Shown here: piece by piece, positions 1-8,990 of the stretch
Layout of the letters: the number at the start of each line of letters is the position of its first letter
Numbering within the stretch: position 1 is the stretch's first letter
Assembly: GCA_902618175.1 (NCBI GenBank)
Contig: CACMZN010000023.1
Span: 1 to 34,249 of the forward strand
Direction: 5' to 3'
From: an uncultured Verrucomicrobiota bacterium
Lineage (GTDB): Bacteria > Verrucomicrobiota > Verrucomicrobiia > Opitutales > Seribacteraceae
DNA length: 34,249 nt
The notes under the pieces: generated by a model
What the model saw: the letters and a program-made list of their open reading frames with translations, nothing else
The model's database searches: none
What the model was told of the DNA's origin: nothing
Translations under genes and position numbers: made by a program

Positions 1-215
1 AAAAGGCGATGTTTTGGATGAAGATGTTTTCGCAAGCTCTCTTGTTGCACTTATCGTACGGTGAGGTCCAGTTATGCGTTTAAACCACGCATTGATCCTT
101 CATGAGTTGTCTGATTTTATCCAAAATGGGCGAGATGTCAAAAGGCGGTCGATTAACTCATAAAGGATTACAAAAAATCTGGAAACATCGCTATGTCTCC
201 GAAAAGATAAAGTAA
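1..215. other. left-edge stretch, possible 3' ends of small frames
   Basis: No gene can be assigned securely here. On the plus strand a frame open from the window edge reads KGDVLDEDVFASSLVALIVR and stops at 62-64; this could be the tail of a gene lying to the left. A second plus-strand frame from an ATG at 102 encodes a 37-residue lysine-rich peptide and stops at 213-215, directly against the convergent stop codon of hldD at 216-218. Neither peptide is recognisable and both may be chance. Confidence 0.25.
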
Positions 216-1217
216 TTATGCTCCAAGATTTAGATTAGTAGACAGATAGTTTTTGACATAGTCATTAACTCCTTCCTCCAAAGAAAAGAGGTTTTCGTCA
301 AAACCGGCGTTGTGAATTTTTTCAACCTTTGCTTCGGTAAAGTATTGATATTTGTGTTTGAGTTCGTCAGGCATTTCCACAAATCGGATATTTGAATCTT
401 TGTAGAGTGCCGAAAATAGTGAATTTCCCAAATCGAGCCAACTCCTGGCGTTCCCACTTCCAAGATTGAAGAGTCCATTATGCATATTTTCTTTAGCTAG
501 CCAAAGGGTCATACGCACGGCATCCTTGACATAGAGGAAATCTCGCATTTGTAGACCGTCTGCATATTTAGGATTTTGACTTTTGAAGAGAGTCATCTCA
601 CCCCTTTGGATAATTTGCTTATAAGCTTTGGACACCACAGAACGCATTTTTCCTTTATGCTCTTCATTGGGTCCGTAGACGTTAAAGAATTTGAGACCCA
701 CGATTCTGCTCAACCAGTCTCTTTCCTTTGCAAGAAGATCAAAATTATGTTTGGACCAACCGTAAGCGTTTAATGGTTTGAATTTTTCAATGTTCTCTTC
801 CTGATCATCCATCCCCATCAATCCATCGCCGTAGGTTGCAGCTGAAGAGGCATATAGGAAACGCACACCCTTTTTGAGAGACCATTCGCAAAGCTCCTTG
901 GTGTAAAGATAATTGTTGTCGTGCAGATAGTTTTCATCAGTTTCTGTAGTGCTTGAGCAGGCTCCTAGGTGTATGATCGTATTGACTTTGGCAAGTTCCG
1001 GATCGTTTAGTTCCACCAAATCGCGGAAACTTTGAACACCTATGATTCGTTTGAATTTTAGTTTTTCAAAGTTTCTTTTCTTATTTTCGCCAACCTTTGT
1101 CTCGTCCACAAGCCAGATGTTATCTAAGTTCAAAAGGTTGATTCCCCATATGACAGCGCTTCCTATAAAGCCCGCTCCTCCTGTTACAACGGTGGTTCCT
1201 TTGGAGAGGTCATGCAT
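216..1217 (-). CDS. hldD: ADP-L-glycero-D-manno-heptose 6-epimerase
   Basis: Epimerises ADP-D-glycero-D-manno-heptose to the L-glycero form, the last step in making the heptose donor for the LPS inner core; cytosolic. The 333-residue product has the NAD-binding motif TGGAGFIGS (about 12-20), the family block GACSSTTE (86-93), SSAATYG (124-130), the catalytic Y152-x3-K156 in AYGWSK, and FFNVYGP further on. These blocks match E. coli HldD closely. The ATG at 1217 is preferred: it overlaps the proC stop (ATGCATGA) and puts 12 residues before the glycine motif. An in-frame TTG at 1265 lies deep inside proC and is unlikely. It is the last gene of a minus-strand run, probably translated by coupling to proC. 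Its presence implies heptose-containing LPS. Confidence 0.93.
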   Translation of the reverse strand: MHDLSKGTTVVTGGAGFIGSAVIWGINLLNLDNIWLVDETKVGENKKRNFEKLKFKRIIGVQSFRDLVELNDPELAKVNTIIHLGACSSTTETDENYLHDNNYLYTKELCEWSLKKGVRFLYASSAATYGDGLMGMDDQEENIEKFKPLNAYGWSKHNFDLLAKERDWLSRIVGLKFFNVYGPNEEHKGKMRSVVSKAYKQIIQRGEMTLFKSQNPKYADGLQMRDFLYVKDAVRMTLWLAKENMHNGLFNLGSGNARSWLDLGNSLFSALYKDSNIRFVEMPDELKHKYQYFTEAKVEKIHNAGFDENLFSLEEGVNDYVKNYLSTNLNLGA

Positions 1218-2019
1218 TGGATAATTCAATCGAGCGTTTCGCCGCTGCTTTGACTGCATCACCAACTATCTTTCTCAATTGGCTTTTCCCAAAGCTTTCA
1301 AGTGCAGCCTGTGTAGTCCCATTAGGAGAAGTGACTTCATTTCTCAACTTTTCTGGATGAGAATCGCTGGTTTCCATTAATTTGGCAGCTCCAATAATGG
1401 TTCCGTGCGAAAGCTTTTCCGCTAATTCATGGTCTAACCCAAGCTTTTTCCCAGCCTCTTCAATGCAACAGGCGAATTCAAATAAATAGGCAGGTCCGCT
1501 CCCACTGATAGCAGTCACCAGATCTAAGTCACTTTCTCGATTAACTTCATGAGCATCTCCTAGAGATGACAAGAGTTTTTTGACCAGAAATTGATCTGAT
1601 GGGGACGGTTTATGAGCAAAAAAATAACCAGTTACTCCCTCTCCAATTTGTCCAGGCGTATTAGGCATGGATCGTACGAAATTACGAGCTCTGGGGAAAA
1701 CCTTTTCTATTTTTGCTAGGGTGATGCCTGCCATGATTGAAAGAATGGTAAGATGTTCAGTTTCCTTAGGGACTTGGGAGCGTATTTCTCCAAACTGCTG
1801 AGGTTTGCATCCCAATACCAAAATGTCCGGCTTAAAGCTCAACATTTTTTGAATGGAATCTGCTCGTGCAATGCCCGTTTCTTTAGACAACGCCTCCGAG
1901 GTTCCATCCTTGGCTGAACAACAAACCAATTCGGAGGATACAAAGGCATTGGATTGCAAGAGGGATTTGACAATGGCAGTTACCATTTTTCCAGCTCCCA
2001 AAAATGCTAACTTTGTCAT
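1210..2019 (-). CDS. proC: pyrroline-5-carboxylate reductase
   Basis: Reduces 1-pyrroline-5-carboxylate to L-proline with NAD(P)H, the final step of proline synthesis in the cytosol. The 269-residue length is normal for ProC. The N-terminal Rossmann motif FLGAGKM is at 6-12, the Rossmann-domain motif VLGCKPQ follows, and the C-terminal domain has the signatures SGSGPAYLFEF and EVTSPNGTTQAAL, which bind substrate and form the dimer. Its ATG overlaps the stop of the preceding RDD gene by four bases (ATGA, 2016-2019), and its own TGA overlaps the hldD start. This suggests one transcript with translational coupling. I see no missing motif. Confidence 0.95.
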   Translation of the reverse strand: MTKLAFLGAGKMVTAIVKSLLQSNAFVSSELVCCSAKDGTSEALSKETGIARADSIQKMLSFKPDILVLGCKPQQFGEIRSQVPKETEHLTILSIMAGITLAKIEKVFPRARNFVRSMPNTPGQIGEGVTGYFFAHKPSPSDQFLVKKLLSSLGDAHEVNRESDLDLVTAISGSGPAYLFEFACCIEEAGKKLGLDHELAEKLSHGTIIGAAKLMETSDSHPEKLRNEVTSPNGTTQAALESFGKSQLRKIVGDAVKAAAKRSIELSNA

Positions 2020-2612
2020 TTGTTCGAAACTTCTGAATGTGGAGTATTAGTCATGATGCAGGTCGACCCAGTGATTAGGTCATGAAGTGATCTTTTATTC
2101 CGGTTAAATAGAAAAAAGACGAAATTGATCAGACCAAACAGAGCAAAACTGCAAGATAATCCTTTTAAAGATGCCCTCAAAAAAGCTTGGGTCATGGAGA
2201 GCGGAGAATTCTCCCTGAAACTACATGTCATTATACAAAGAGTTGATTTGCCAATCGTCTTGCCTTGAAAAAGGATTTCACCAACGAGAAAATAGGTAAT
2301 GAATACCAAGGTGACTATAAATTCATAATGAATCTTGGCATAGAACTGTGAAAATTCGAGCATGATTGACTGCACTTGCTCCTTATTTGGTTCCTCTTGT
2401 TCAAAAGTTTGACCAAGGATGCTAGACAACCTTTTGAATTCTTCAGCAGTCTCATTTCCTATTATCCTTGGTAAATAGAACATGATAAGAATTGAAACGA
2501 AAGTCAGCAGAATGAAGTCCATCGAAAATGCTGTAATTCTGCGTCCAACAGATGCGGAAGGTCTTCTCGGCTGAATCGATTTGGAACTGTTTTCCTGATG
2601 CTGAAAGATCAT
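2016..2612 (-). CDS. RDD family membrane protein
   Basis: A 198-residue inner-membrane protein of the RDD family, whose role is generally unknown; some members affect ion transport. The family hallmarks are visible: an arginine pair opening the first helix with an aspartate inside it (GRRITAFSMDFILL, about 24-37) and the C-terminal RSLHDLITGS motif. Three hydrophobic helices lie near 28-48, 93-112 and 148-168. The soluble N-terminus is short and polar, with no signal peptide. It overlaps folD and proC by four bases on each side, so it is embedded in a metabolic operon with which it shares no obvious function. The family call is firm; the role is not known. Confidence 0.85.
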   Translation of the reverse strand: MIFQHQENSSKSIQPRRPSASVGRRITAFSMDFILLTFVSILIMFYLPRIIGNETAEEFKRLSSILGQTFEQEEPNKEQVQSIMLEFSQFYAKIHYEFIVTLVFITYFLVGEILFQGKTIGKSTLCIMTCSFRENSPLSMTQAFLRASLKGLSCSFALFGLINFVFFLFNRNKRSLHDLITGSTCIMTNTPHSEVSNK

Positions 2613-3481
2613 TCCAAAGTAAGCAGAAAAGCTTTCAGGGTATTGGCCATGAGCATTGCCACAGTCATGGGTCCGACTCCTCCAGGAACAGGAGTGATGA
2701 ATGATGCTTTGGGGGCAACAGAGTCGAAATCAACGTCACCGACCAATCGAAAATGACTCTTTTTTGACAAATCTGGAATTCGATTGATACCCACGTCGAT
2801 GACCGTTGCGCCTTCTTTCACCATTTCGGGCTGAACGAAAAGAGGTTTACCGATGGCAGCTATTAGAATATCAGCCTTTAGGGTGTGCTCTGATACTTTG
2901 GAACTTTGCGAATGACAGAAGGTAACGGTGGCATTTCCGGGAATGTCTTTGGCAAGGAAAAGGATACCAGTGGGTTTGCCAACGATAAGACTACGGCCCA
3001 GTACAACCACATGTTTTCCGGTAGTTTCAATTTCAGTTCTTTTTATTAATTCTAGTATACCAGCTGGGGTGCATGGAACGAATGCGTCGTCCAGTTCTTG
3101 AAAAACCTTACCAACGTTAGTCGAGCTGAATCCATCAACGTCTTTTCTGGGAAGTACTCGATTGAAGATGATTCTTTCATCTATATGATCAGGCAATGGA
3201 GCCTGTATCAAAACACCATGAACTTCGGAATCTGAATTTAAGAGATCGATCTTTTGCAACAGCTCACTCTGGGTTATGGATTCTGGATACACTTGCAGTC
3301 TGCTTTCCATTCCGATCTCCCTTGCCGTTTTTTCTTTTTTGCGAACATAGGAGATGGAAGCAGGATCATCTCCAACTCGTACAAAATTCACGCAAGGTTT
3401 CGAATTATGCAAAGCAGATACTTTTTCTGTTAATTCCGCAACAATGACCTTTGCCACTTCATTTCCGTCAATTAGATTCAT
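2609..3481 (-). CDS. folD: bifunctional methylenetetrahydrofolate dehydrogenase/cyclohydrolase
   Basis: Interconverts 5,10-methylene-, methenyl- and 10-formyl-tetrahydrofolate in the cytosol, supplying one-carbon units for purines and formyl-Met-tRNA. The 290-residue protein has the catalytic region SYVRKKEKTA (tyrosine 45 and the lysines at 49 and 51), PRKDVDGF, the nucleotide-binding GRSLIVGKP and the C-terminal signature PVPGGVGPMT. The ATG at 3481 has no Shine-Dalgarno sequence. Downstream, the RDD gene starts within its stop codon; upstream, about 50 bp separate it from the gene at 3531-4169. Confidence 0.96.
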   Translation of the reverse strand: MNLIDGNEVAKVIVAELTEKVSALHNSKPCVNFVRVGDDPASISYVRKKEKTAREIGMESRLQVYPESITQSELLQKIDLLNSDSEVHGVLIQAPLPDHIDERIIFNRVLPRKDVDGFSSTNVGKVFQELDDAFVPCTPAGILELIKRTEIETTGKHVVVLGRSLIVGKPTGILFLAKDIPGNATVTFCHSQSSKVSEHTLKADILIAAIGKPLFVQPEMVKEGATVIDVGINRIPDLSKKSHFRLVGDVDFDSVAPKASFITPVPGGVGPMTVAMLMANTLKAFLLTLE

Positions 3482-3530
3482 GTCGTTGATTTCGGCTCGA
3501 TTACCCGAGAACTTTTGACAACTTGACAGA

Positions 3531-4169
3531 TTAATCGATAGGGCGAAGCAAGCGGGCTCTTATCACGAGGTCTTTGGAGCCTTCCTCTAAAGGTTCAAGC
3601 TTGCCTAGGAGGTTAACTCTCTTGTCGGTAAATGCGACCGGATCAACTGTTCTCAAACCTTCTGTGTCGACAAATGCCAACCTTCTGCCTGAAGAATTTT
3701 CAAGTTGAAAAGGAAAAACATTCTCCATGCCAAGCTTTCTCGGCTTGAGAACTAAAATCCCTTCGAAATTCCGATGGATGTTTACTGCAGGAGGCGGAGA
3801 TGGTGGCTCAATAGGCAAAGTTATCGAGTCGGGTTTTGCCTCTTTCGTCTCAATGGCATCCAACTGATCAATGGGAACACCAACTTTTTCAGCTTCGACA
3901 TTGCTATTTCCCGATTCTGTAGTGAGTTCTTTTTTTTCGTCTGCCTGCTCTGTCCAGTTTTCTCTGCCAACAACAGTTGGCTCAATTTCATACTCATTTT
4001 GTAAATCAACTGAATCTTCTTCGCTGATTGCATCAGAGAAAGCATCCTCAAGCTTTGGAGGTTCGGGATTTCTTTCTGCGGCAAAAGAAACTAGGACAAC
4101 AAATGTTGAAAATATCCCCAGCGAGTGGGAACGAGAAACCAAAAAATTAAAGATTATTCCCATGCTCAT
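3531..4169 (-). CDS. secreted protein of unknown function
   Basis: Not recognised. The 212-residue product starts with a hydrophobic segment (about 6-31, ending near VSFAAE) that looks like a Sec signal peptide or membrane anchor. A low-complexity acidic and proline-rich linker follows (about 32-130, including PPSPPPAV). The last 80 residues form a compact part with alternating hydrophobic residues, probably a small beta domain. It has no cysteine in a lipobox and no catalytic motif I know. It starts 11 bases after the rluB-like stop and lies ahead of folD on the same strand. It is probably a periplasmic or envelope-anchored protein. That it is a coding gene rests on its length, its tight spacing and its signal sequence. 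Confidence 0.65.
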   Translation of the reverse strand: MSMGIIFNFLVSRSHSLGIFSTFVVLVSFAAERNPEPPKLEDAFSDAISEEDSVDLQNEYEIEPTVVGRENWTEQADEKKELTTESGNSNVEAEKVGVPIDQLDAIETKEAKPDSITLPIEPPSPPPAVNIHRNFEGILVLKPRKLGMENVFPFQLENSSGRRLAFVDTEGLRTVDPVAFTDKRVNLLGKLEPLEEGSKDLVIRARLLRPID

Positions 4170-4180
4170 AATCTGAAAAG

Positions 4181-4939
4181 TTATTTCGGAAAGAGCAAAT
4201 CAATTTCTTTGTTTGTTAATTCTCTATATTGCCCGAGGGGAATCTTACCTAACCTTAATCCCCCAATGGAGATTCTTCTTAGCTTTACAATCTTATATTT
4301 TAAAAATGCGAAAACTCTCCTAATTTCCCTTTTCTTGCCATGACAAAGAATAACCTCCAATTTTCTCAAACCAATTGGATTACCGTTCTTTGCCCGAACT
4401 TCATCGAGTTTTATAAATTCGCCCCCTTCTTGAAACCCAGATAACATAATAGAAAGATGTTCCTTTTTAAGTGGTGGATCAATTTCTACCTGATATTTTT
4501 TTCTGATCATCATGGAGGGATGAGTCAGTCGGTGAGCCAAATTACCGTCATTTGTGAGGATGACAAGACCCTGACTTTCAACATCTAACCTCCCAGCACA
4601 GAAGAGACGTAACTTTCTGTGCTTGGCTTCCAAGAGCTCAAATATCAAATTCTTAGCATGCTCATCTTGATTTGAACAAGTGTAATCTTTTGGTTTGTTT
4701 ACCATTAATGCGATGCCTTCAACAAATTTTGCCTGAATTCGCTTTCCATTGATTTTAACTACATCTTTTTCTGGATTGATGCGGCACCCTAATTTTACGG
4801 TTTCACCATTAACGCTCACGGATCCGGAAAGAATCCATTCTTCTCCCTTCCTCCTTGAGCAAAGACCTAAGTTGGCCAAAAACTTTTGTAATTTCGGAAA
4901 ATCGTGATTTGAGGTTTTTCCTTTTTTTTGATCGGTCAT
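4181..4939 (-). CDS. RluB/RsuA-family pseudouridine synthase
   Basis: Isomerises uridine to pseudouridine in ribosomal RNA, probably 23S if it is RluB-like. The 252 residues contain an N-terminal S4 RNA-binding domain (about 14-60, with KFLANLGLCSRRKGEEWI) and a catalytic domain with the signature GRLDVESQGLVILTNDG, in which D119 is the catalytic aspartate. The C-terminal part has KREIRR and LRLGKIPLG, as in the RsuA/RluB/RluE/RluF group. I cannot assign the exact target uridine. It is the first gene of the minus-strand run. Its start faces fabG across an 88-bp intergenic region, so the region should hold two divergent promoters; I found no convincing match to consensus. Confidence 0.9.
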   Translation of the reverse strand: MTDQKKGKTSNHDFPKLQKFLANLGLCSRRKGEEWILSGSVSVNGETVKLGCRINPEKDVVKINGKRIQAKFVEGIALMVNKPKDYTCSNQDEHAKNLIFELLEAKHRKLRLFCAGRLDVESQGLVILTNDGNLAHRLTHPSMMIRKKYQVEIDPPLKKEHLSIMLSGFQEGGEFIKLDEVRAKNGNPIGLRKLEVILCHGKKREIRRVFAFLKYKIVKLRRISIGGLRLGKIPLGQYRELTNKEIDLLFPK

Positions 4940-5027
4940 TTTAAATTGTGGGTTGCTTTAAGAGGTGGATTTTAAGATTTGTCAAATCATGTCCAATTCT
5001 CGTCATGTTCTAAACTAGTTCAATTTT

Positions 5028-5777
5028 ATGAAGGAAGAAATTTTAAATAACAAAGTAGCTCTAGTGACTGGAGCGGGAAGGGGTATCGGAAAAGGCATTG
5101 CTCTTTCATTGGCAAGTGATGGGATGCATGTGATTTGTGTAAGTAAATCATTAAGTTCTTGCGGTTCAACTGCAGAGGAGATCATACAGCAAGGCGGTAG
5201 TGCGGAAGCTCACGCGGTCGATGTATCTTCTGGGGAGGAAATCAGAAGGATTTGTGAAGAATTGCTTACGGAGCATCAATTTATCGAGGTTTTAGTCAAC
5301 AACGCTGGCATTACTAGAGATAATCTGTTGTTTCGAATGGAGGAAGAGCATTGGAACGAGGTGATCAATACCAACTTGAACAGCTGTTTTCATTGGATTA
5401 AAGCCCTTGGTCGCCCGATGACTAGGAAAAGAACGGGAAGAATTCTTAATGTTTCTTCCGTTGTGGGACTTACGGGAAATGCAGGCCAAGCAAACTATGC
5501 TGCAGCAAAAGCAGGGATGATTGGATTGACTAAGAGTTTGGCTCGTGAATTTGCTGCAAGATCCGTTACGGTCAACGCAATCGCACCTGGTTTCATTGAT
5601 ACGGATATGACTTCTTCTCTCGATGAACGCGTCAAGGAAGTGGCGTTGAACTCTGTTCCTTTGAAGAGATTTGGAAGCGTCTCCGATATAGCAGGCATGG
5701 CGTCTTATTTATGTTCAGATAAAGCTTCCTATGTCACCGGTAAAGTTTTTACGGTTGACGGAGGGATGGTGATGTGA
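5028..5777 (+). CDS. fabG: 3-oxoacyl-ACP reductase
   Basis: NADPH-dependent reduction of 3-oxoacyl-ACP to 3-hydroxyacyl-ACP in type II fatty-acid synthesis. It is a classical short-chain dehydrogenase of 249 residues: TGAGRGIGKGIA near the N-terminus, NNAG in VNNAGITRDN, the catalytic serine in NVSSVVG, the Y-x3-K in NYAAAKAG, and the C-terminal VTGKVFTVDGGM typical of FabG. It is the first of three co-directional genes fabG-acpP-fabF, a standard core fatty-acid order, which fixes its function better than the fold alone. No Shine-Dalgarno sequence precedes the ATG (the bases just before it are caatttt). Confidence 0.95.
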   Translation: MKEEILNNKVALVTGAGRGIGKGIALSLASDGMHVICVSKSLSSCGSTAEEIIQQGGSAEAHAVDVSSGEEIRRICEELLTEHQFIEVLVNNAGITRDNLLFRMEEEHWNEVINTNLNSCFHWIKALGRPMTRKRTGRILNVSSVVGLTGNAGQANYAAAKAGMIGLTKSLAREFAARSVTVNAIAPGFIDTDMTSSLDERVKEVALNSVPLKRFGSVSDIAGMASYLCSDKASYVTGKVFTVDGGMVM

Positions 5778-5813
5778 ACAACAAAACATTATAAAAATCA
5801 ATATTTAATCATT

Positions 5814-6056
5814 ATGTCAGATGTAAACGCAGATCGCGTAAAAAAAATAATTGTCAGTCAGCTTAACGTAAGTGAAGAGCAAGTAACCCCTGAAGCTAGT
5901 TTCATTGATGATCTAGGAGCTGATTCTTTGGATCAGGTCGAATTGGTAATGGCTCTGGAAGAAGAATTCGGAGCCGAAATACCGGAGGAAGAGGCTGAGA
6001 AACTTCAAACGGTAGGCTCTGTAATTGATTATGTTCAAAATAATCTTTCCTCCTGA
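5814..6056 (+). CDS. acpP: acyl carrier protein
   Basis: Carries growing acyl chains on a 4'-phosphopantetheine arm. The 80-residue acidic protein has the classic [18 protein letters not shown] helix-II region; the serine of DSL (S37) is the attachment site. It lies 36 bp after fabG and 71 bp before fabF, so it is the primary-metabolism ACP, distinct from the second ACP at 11212-11472. The leader is almost pure A/T without a Shine-Dalgarno sequence, unusual for one of the most abundant proteins in the cell. Confidence 0.97.
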   Translation: MSDVNADRVKKIIVSQLNVSEEQVTPEASFIDDLGADSLDQVELVMALEEEFGAEIPEEEAEKLQTVGSVIDYVQNNLSS

Positions 6057-6127
6057 CAGCCTCTTGGCTTTTACATAGTGAGTTCTGGTTAATTCGCCCT
6101 CGCATTTGGCTTGGTTCTGAAAGTGAG

Positions 6128-7366
6128 ATGAAACAAGTAGTCGTATCTGGTATTGGTGTTATTACTTCCTTAGGTAGTGGTGTCGATGAGTTTTGGGACG
6201 GATTGAAGTCAGGTCGATCAGGTATTACCAAAGTCACACGTTTTGACTCTTCGGACATACCCAGCAAAGTAGCGTCGGAGGTTTGTAATTTCGATCCCAA
6301 CGACTTTATGGACACTAAGGAAGCTCGGCGGAATGACAGGTATGCTCAACTTGCATTGGCCGCGACCCATTTTGCTCTCATTGACGCAGGTCTTTCTAGA
6401 GATGATCTAATTCCACAGAGAACAGGGGTACTTGTAGGTTCAGGTATTGGGGGGATGGAAACAATTGAAAAGCAAATGACCACTCTGATTGAAAGAGGAC
6501 CACGGAGAGTATCGCCTTTCATGATTCCCTCCTTGATCGCCAATATAGCAGGTGGGATCATTGCAATCGATTTAGGTGCAACGGGTCCAAACTTCGCTTG
6601 CGTCAGTGCATGTGCTTCTGGTTCCCATGCGATAGGTGAAGCATTCGAAATGATTCGTCGAGGAGTTGCCGATATAATCTTCGCTGGAGGAAGCGAAGCA
6701 GCCGTGACTAGAATTGGCTTTGCTGGTTTTTCCTCGATGAAGGCAATGAGTACTAAATTCAATGATGATCCAAGTCGAGCATCTAGACCTTTTGAACGCA
6801 ACCGGGATGGCTTTGTTATGGGTGAGGGTTCGGGAGTATTGGTTTTGGAGACCAAAGAAAATGCTGAAAGAAGAGGAGCTCGTATTTATGCAGAAATCAT
6901 AGGGTATTCAGCAAGTTGTGATGCTTACCATGTCACAACGCCAGATGTGCAGAGCATGTCACTAACTCGATGTATGAACCTTGCCCTCGAGCAGGCTTCA
7001 GTTTCCAAGGAAAAAATCGACTATGTAAACGCTCACGGCACCTCAACTCCATACAACGATCGATCTGAGACTATAGCATTGAAGAATGTCTTTGGGCAAC
7101 ATTCCCAAACTGGACTCATGGTAAGTTCGACCAAATCCATGACCGGACACCTTTTGGGAGCTGCTGGTGCCATAGAGGCAGCAGCGGTTTGTAAGGCAAT
7201 CGATGAAAATGTTGTTCCACCTACGATCAATTACGAAGAACCCGACCCTGATTGCGATTTGGATTACATTCCCAACGAGTCAAGAGATGCCAAAGTGAAT
7301 ATTGCCATGAGCAACAATTCAGGTTTTGGCGGTCACAACGCGTCCTTGGTGTTCCGCAAATTGTAA
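6128..7366 (+). CDS. fabF: beta-ketoacyl-ACP synthase II
   Basis: Condenses acyl-ACP with malonyl-ACP in chain elongation. The 412-residue length matches FabF. The catalytic triad is complete: cysteine 162 in VSACASGSHAIG, a histidine in NAHGTSTPYND and a histidine in TGHLLGAAGAIEAA, with the structural lysine in STKSMTGH. C-terminal NSGFGGHNAS is also typical. It closes the fabG-acpP-fabF unit; tRNA-Arg follows 73 bp later. Comparison with the second ketosynthase at 11496-12740 is useful: this one has the ordinary VSACASGS pocket, the other GAACAAGN. Confidence 0.96.
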   Translation: MKQVVVSGIGVITSLGSGVDEFWDGLKSGRSGITKVTRFDSSDIPSKVASEVCNFDPNDFMDTKEARRNDRYAQLALAATHFALIDAGLSRDDLIPQRTGVLVGSGIGGMETIEKQMTTLIERGPRRVSPFMIPSLIANIAGGIIAIDLGATGPNFACVSACASGSHAIGEAFEMIRRGVADIIFAGGSEAAVTRIGFAGFSSMKAMSTKFNDDPSRASRPFERNRDGFVMGEGSGVLVLETKENAERRGARIYAEIIGYSASCDAYHVTTPDVQSMSLTRCMNLALEQASVSKEKIDYVNAHGTSTPYNDRSETIALKNVFGQHSQTGLMVSSTKSMTGHLLGAAGAIEAAAVCKAIDENVVPPTINYEEPDPDCDLDYIPNESRDAKVNIAMSNNSGFGGHNASLVFRKL

Positions 7367-7439
7367 GACCGAAAGCTAGTCAAGTGGGTGTTTGTTTGTG
7401 CTTGCGGGAATAGATACAAGGTTTACTGTGTGATGTTTC

Positions 7440-7516
7440 GCACCCGTAGCTCAATTGGATAGAGTGCCTGACTACGGATCAGGAGGTTGGGGGTTCGACT
7501 CCCTCCGGGTGTGCCA
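7440..7516 (+). tRNA. tRNA-Arg(ACG)
   Basis: A full cloverleaf of 77 nt with encoded CCA. The acceptor stem is GCACCCG/CGGGTGT (closing G-U wobble), the D stem GCTC/GAGT, the anticodon stem CCTGA/TCAGG with loop CTACGGA, and the T arm GGGGG-TTCGACT-CCCTC. The anticodon ACG (7474-7476) reads CGN arginine codons; in bacteria its A is normally edited to inosine by TadA. It lies downstream of fabF on the same strand and could be read from its own promoter (TTGTTT at 7392, TACAAG at 7415, 17-nt spacing, weak). Confidence 0.96.
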
Positions 7517-7595
7517 TTCCTGTCCAAGCTGAAACGAATTTTTTCTTAGGGTTTAACAAGGGAGATTTATTTTTATGATCCGTTTTGAAAGGTGA

Positions 7596-8879
7596 TTAAG
7601 AAGAGGAGTTTTTCGATGATTCGCCTTTCTCGGAATCATCCTCTTTTTCGTTTTCATTAGAATCTTTGCTCTTTCCATAAAGGGTGTCCTGAGAATCTTT
7701 CTTCTTAGAGTCTCCGTCTTTCATCTCTCTTTTCTTTTCTAAGCGTTCATCAATCTTGTCAGGATGGGAGTCATCTTTGGAGTCGTCCTTATCTTCGGTT
7801 GAATTTTCATCCGAAGGCTTTTCATTGCCCTGATTTTGGTCAGAACCTTTATCATCCTTTTTGTCGGATGCGTTCTTATCTTCTTTGCTTTTCGGATCAT
7901 TTTTTGAACTCTCACTATCTTTATCTTCAGAAGACTCCTGTTTCTTTGCGTGTGCTTTTTTCTTTGCTTCGGCAATCGCTTTTTTCTTTTCTTTTTCAGA
8001 TTCCAACTTTTCTTGCTTGTTTTTCTGCATGCGTGCCTGGACGAAGGAAATGATGCACAAAATGACAAAGATCAATAGGAGACCAGCAGATAAAAGCATT
8101 GATACTGACTTAAGCATCGAAGCATGAACGATTCCATAGGGCTCTGCTTTCAACCACTGCATCTCATTCACTGCTCCGCCAACCTTACCTGCAACGATGA
8201 AGAAGCAAAGCAAACCAATCAAAACCGCCAAGTGCATAATGTGCTTACGGGCCTTGGGAATGACTTCCGCTGCCTGTGCCAAAAAAATCAGCAGGATGCC
8301 TATTATTCCAGGAATAAACGCAGTCCAGCTTTTCTTGAAGGTCAACTTATCATTCGGTTTGAGGGGAGGGTTTAATTCTACATTTGTCCAATTGTTTGAT
8401 TGCAAAGTGACTGGACCCGGATTGCTGGCGGCGTTATTATAAACAAATCGGATTGTCGAGCGATTTATGTCAATGCTTGTCCAGTCAACTGAAATTATTT
8501 CACCCGATCCAGCGTTCTTGTATTTTTCAGATTCCTTTAGCAAGCCCTCGAGTGTTTCGCCTTTTGAGGAAGCATACCAAAAAGACTTTATATCATTAGG
8601 CTTGGAAGACTCGTTGGCAAAATAATTACCCTGAGAAGCAACACCAGCGTGTTCTTCATTCAGCTTGTGAATAATCCACCAAGCATTTTCACCCGCCGAT
8701 TCAGGAACTGGAATAAAATCCAATTCATGCTTTTCTTCTCCATCTGACAGAACGAATGTCGCATCATCCGCAAGAGGACCAGTAAGCTTGATCGACAAGC
8801 CGAGATCTTGAAAAAGATAACCAGCCAACCCAGTAAGTACGAGAAGACTGCCTATGACAAAGGTGGGAATCTTGAGCAT
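7596..8879 (-). CDS. membrane protein with long charged C-terminal tail
   Basis: Not recognised. The 427-residue product has an N-terminal helix (about 5-23), an extracytoplasmic-looking domain of about 160 residues (26-185) rich in W, N and S, then three membrane helices (about 187-204, 214-232 and 257-281). The rest, about 283-427, is a low-complexity tail: first a Lys/Glu/Ala stretch likely to be helical or coiled coil (LESEKEKKKAIAEAKKK), then Asp/Glu/Lys/Ser-rich and almost free of hydrophobic residues, ending in SSKNSSS. The tail is probably cytoplasmic and disordered. No enzymatic motif is visible. It stands alone between tRNA-Arg and the divergent clpS gene. Confidence 0.75.
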   Translation of the reverse strand: MLKIPTFVIGSLLVLTGLAGYLFQDLGLSIKLTGPLADDATFVLSDGEEKHELDFIPVPESAGENAWWIIHKLNEEHAGVASQGNYFANESSKPNDIKSFWYASSKGETLEGLLKESEKYKNAGSGEIISVDWTSIDINRSTIRFVYNNAASNPGPVTLQSNNWTNVELNPPLKPNDKLTFKKSWTAFIPGIIGILLIFLAQAAEVIPKARKHIMHLAVLIGLLCFFIVAGKVGGAVNEMQWLKAEPYGIVHASMLKSVSMLLSAGLLLIFVILCIISFVQARMQKNKQEKLESEKEKKKAIAEAKKKAHAKKQESSEDKDSESSKNDPKSKEDKNASDKKDDKGSDQNQGNEKPSDENSTEDKDDSKDDSHPDKIDERLEKKREMKDGDSKKKDSQDTLYGKSKDSNENEKEDDSEKGESSKNSSS

Positions 8880-8990
8880 AATAACAAATAAAGATCTTTA
8901 CTTACTTCAGGCAAGCATCGAAAGGGAAGGCAGAACAAAAAATGAGCTTTTAAAATCGGATTTGTTGACTAAGCGTATAGAATAACTGGA

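Noticed and set aside
1218-1265. An upstream in-frame TTG that would extend hldD by 16 residues
   Set aside because: It lies inside proC, and the ATG overlapping the proC stop gives the normal distance to the glycine motif.
6057-6080. AGCC-TCTT-GGCTTTT after acpP as a terminator
   Set aside because: Only a four-base stem, and fabF follows on the same strand as part of the same set.
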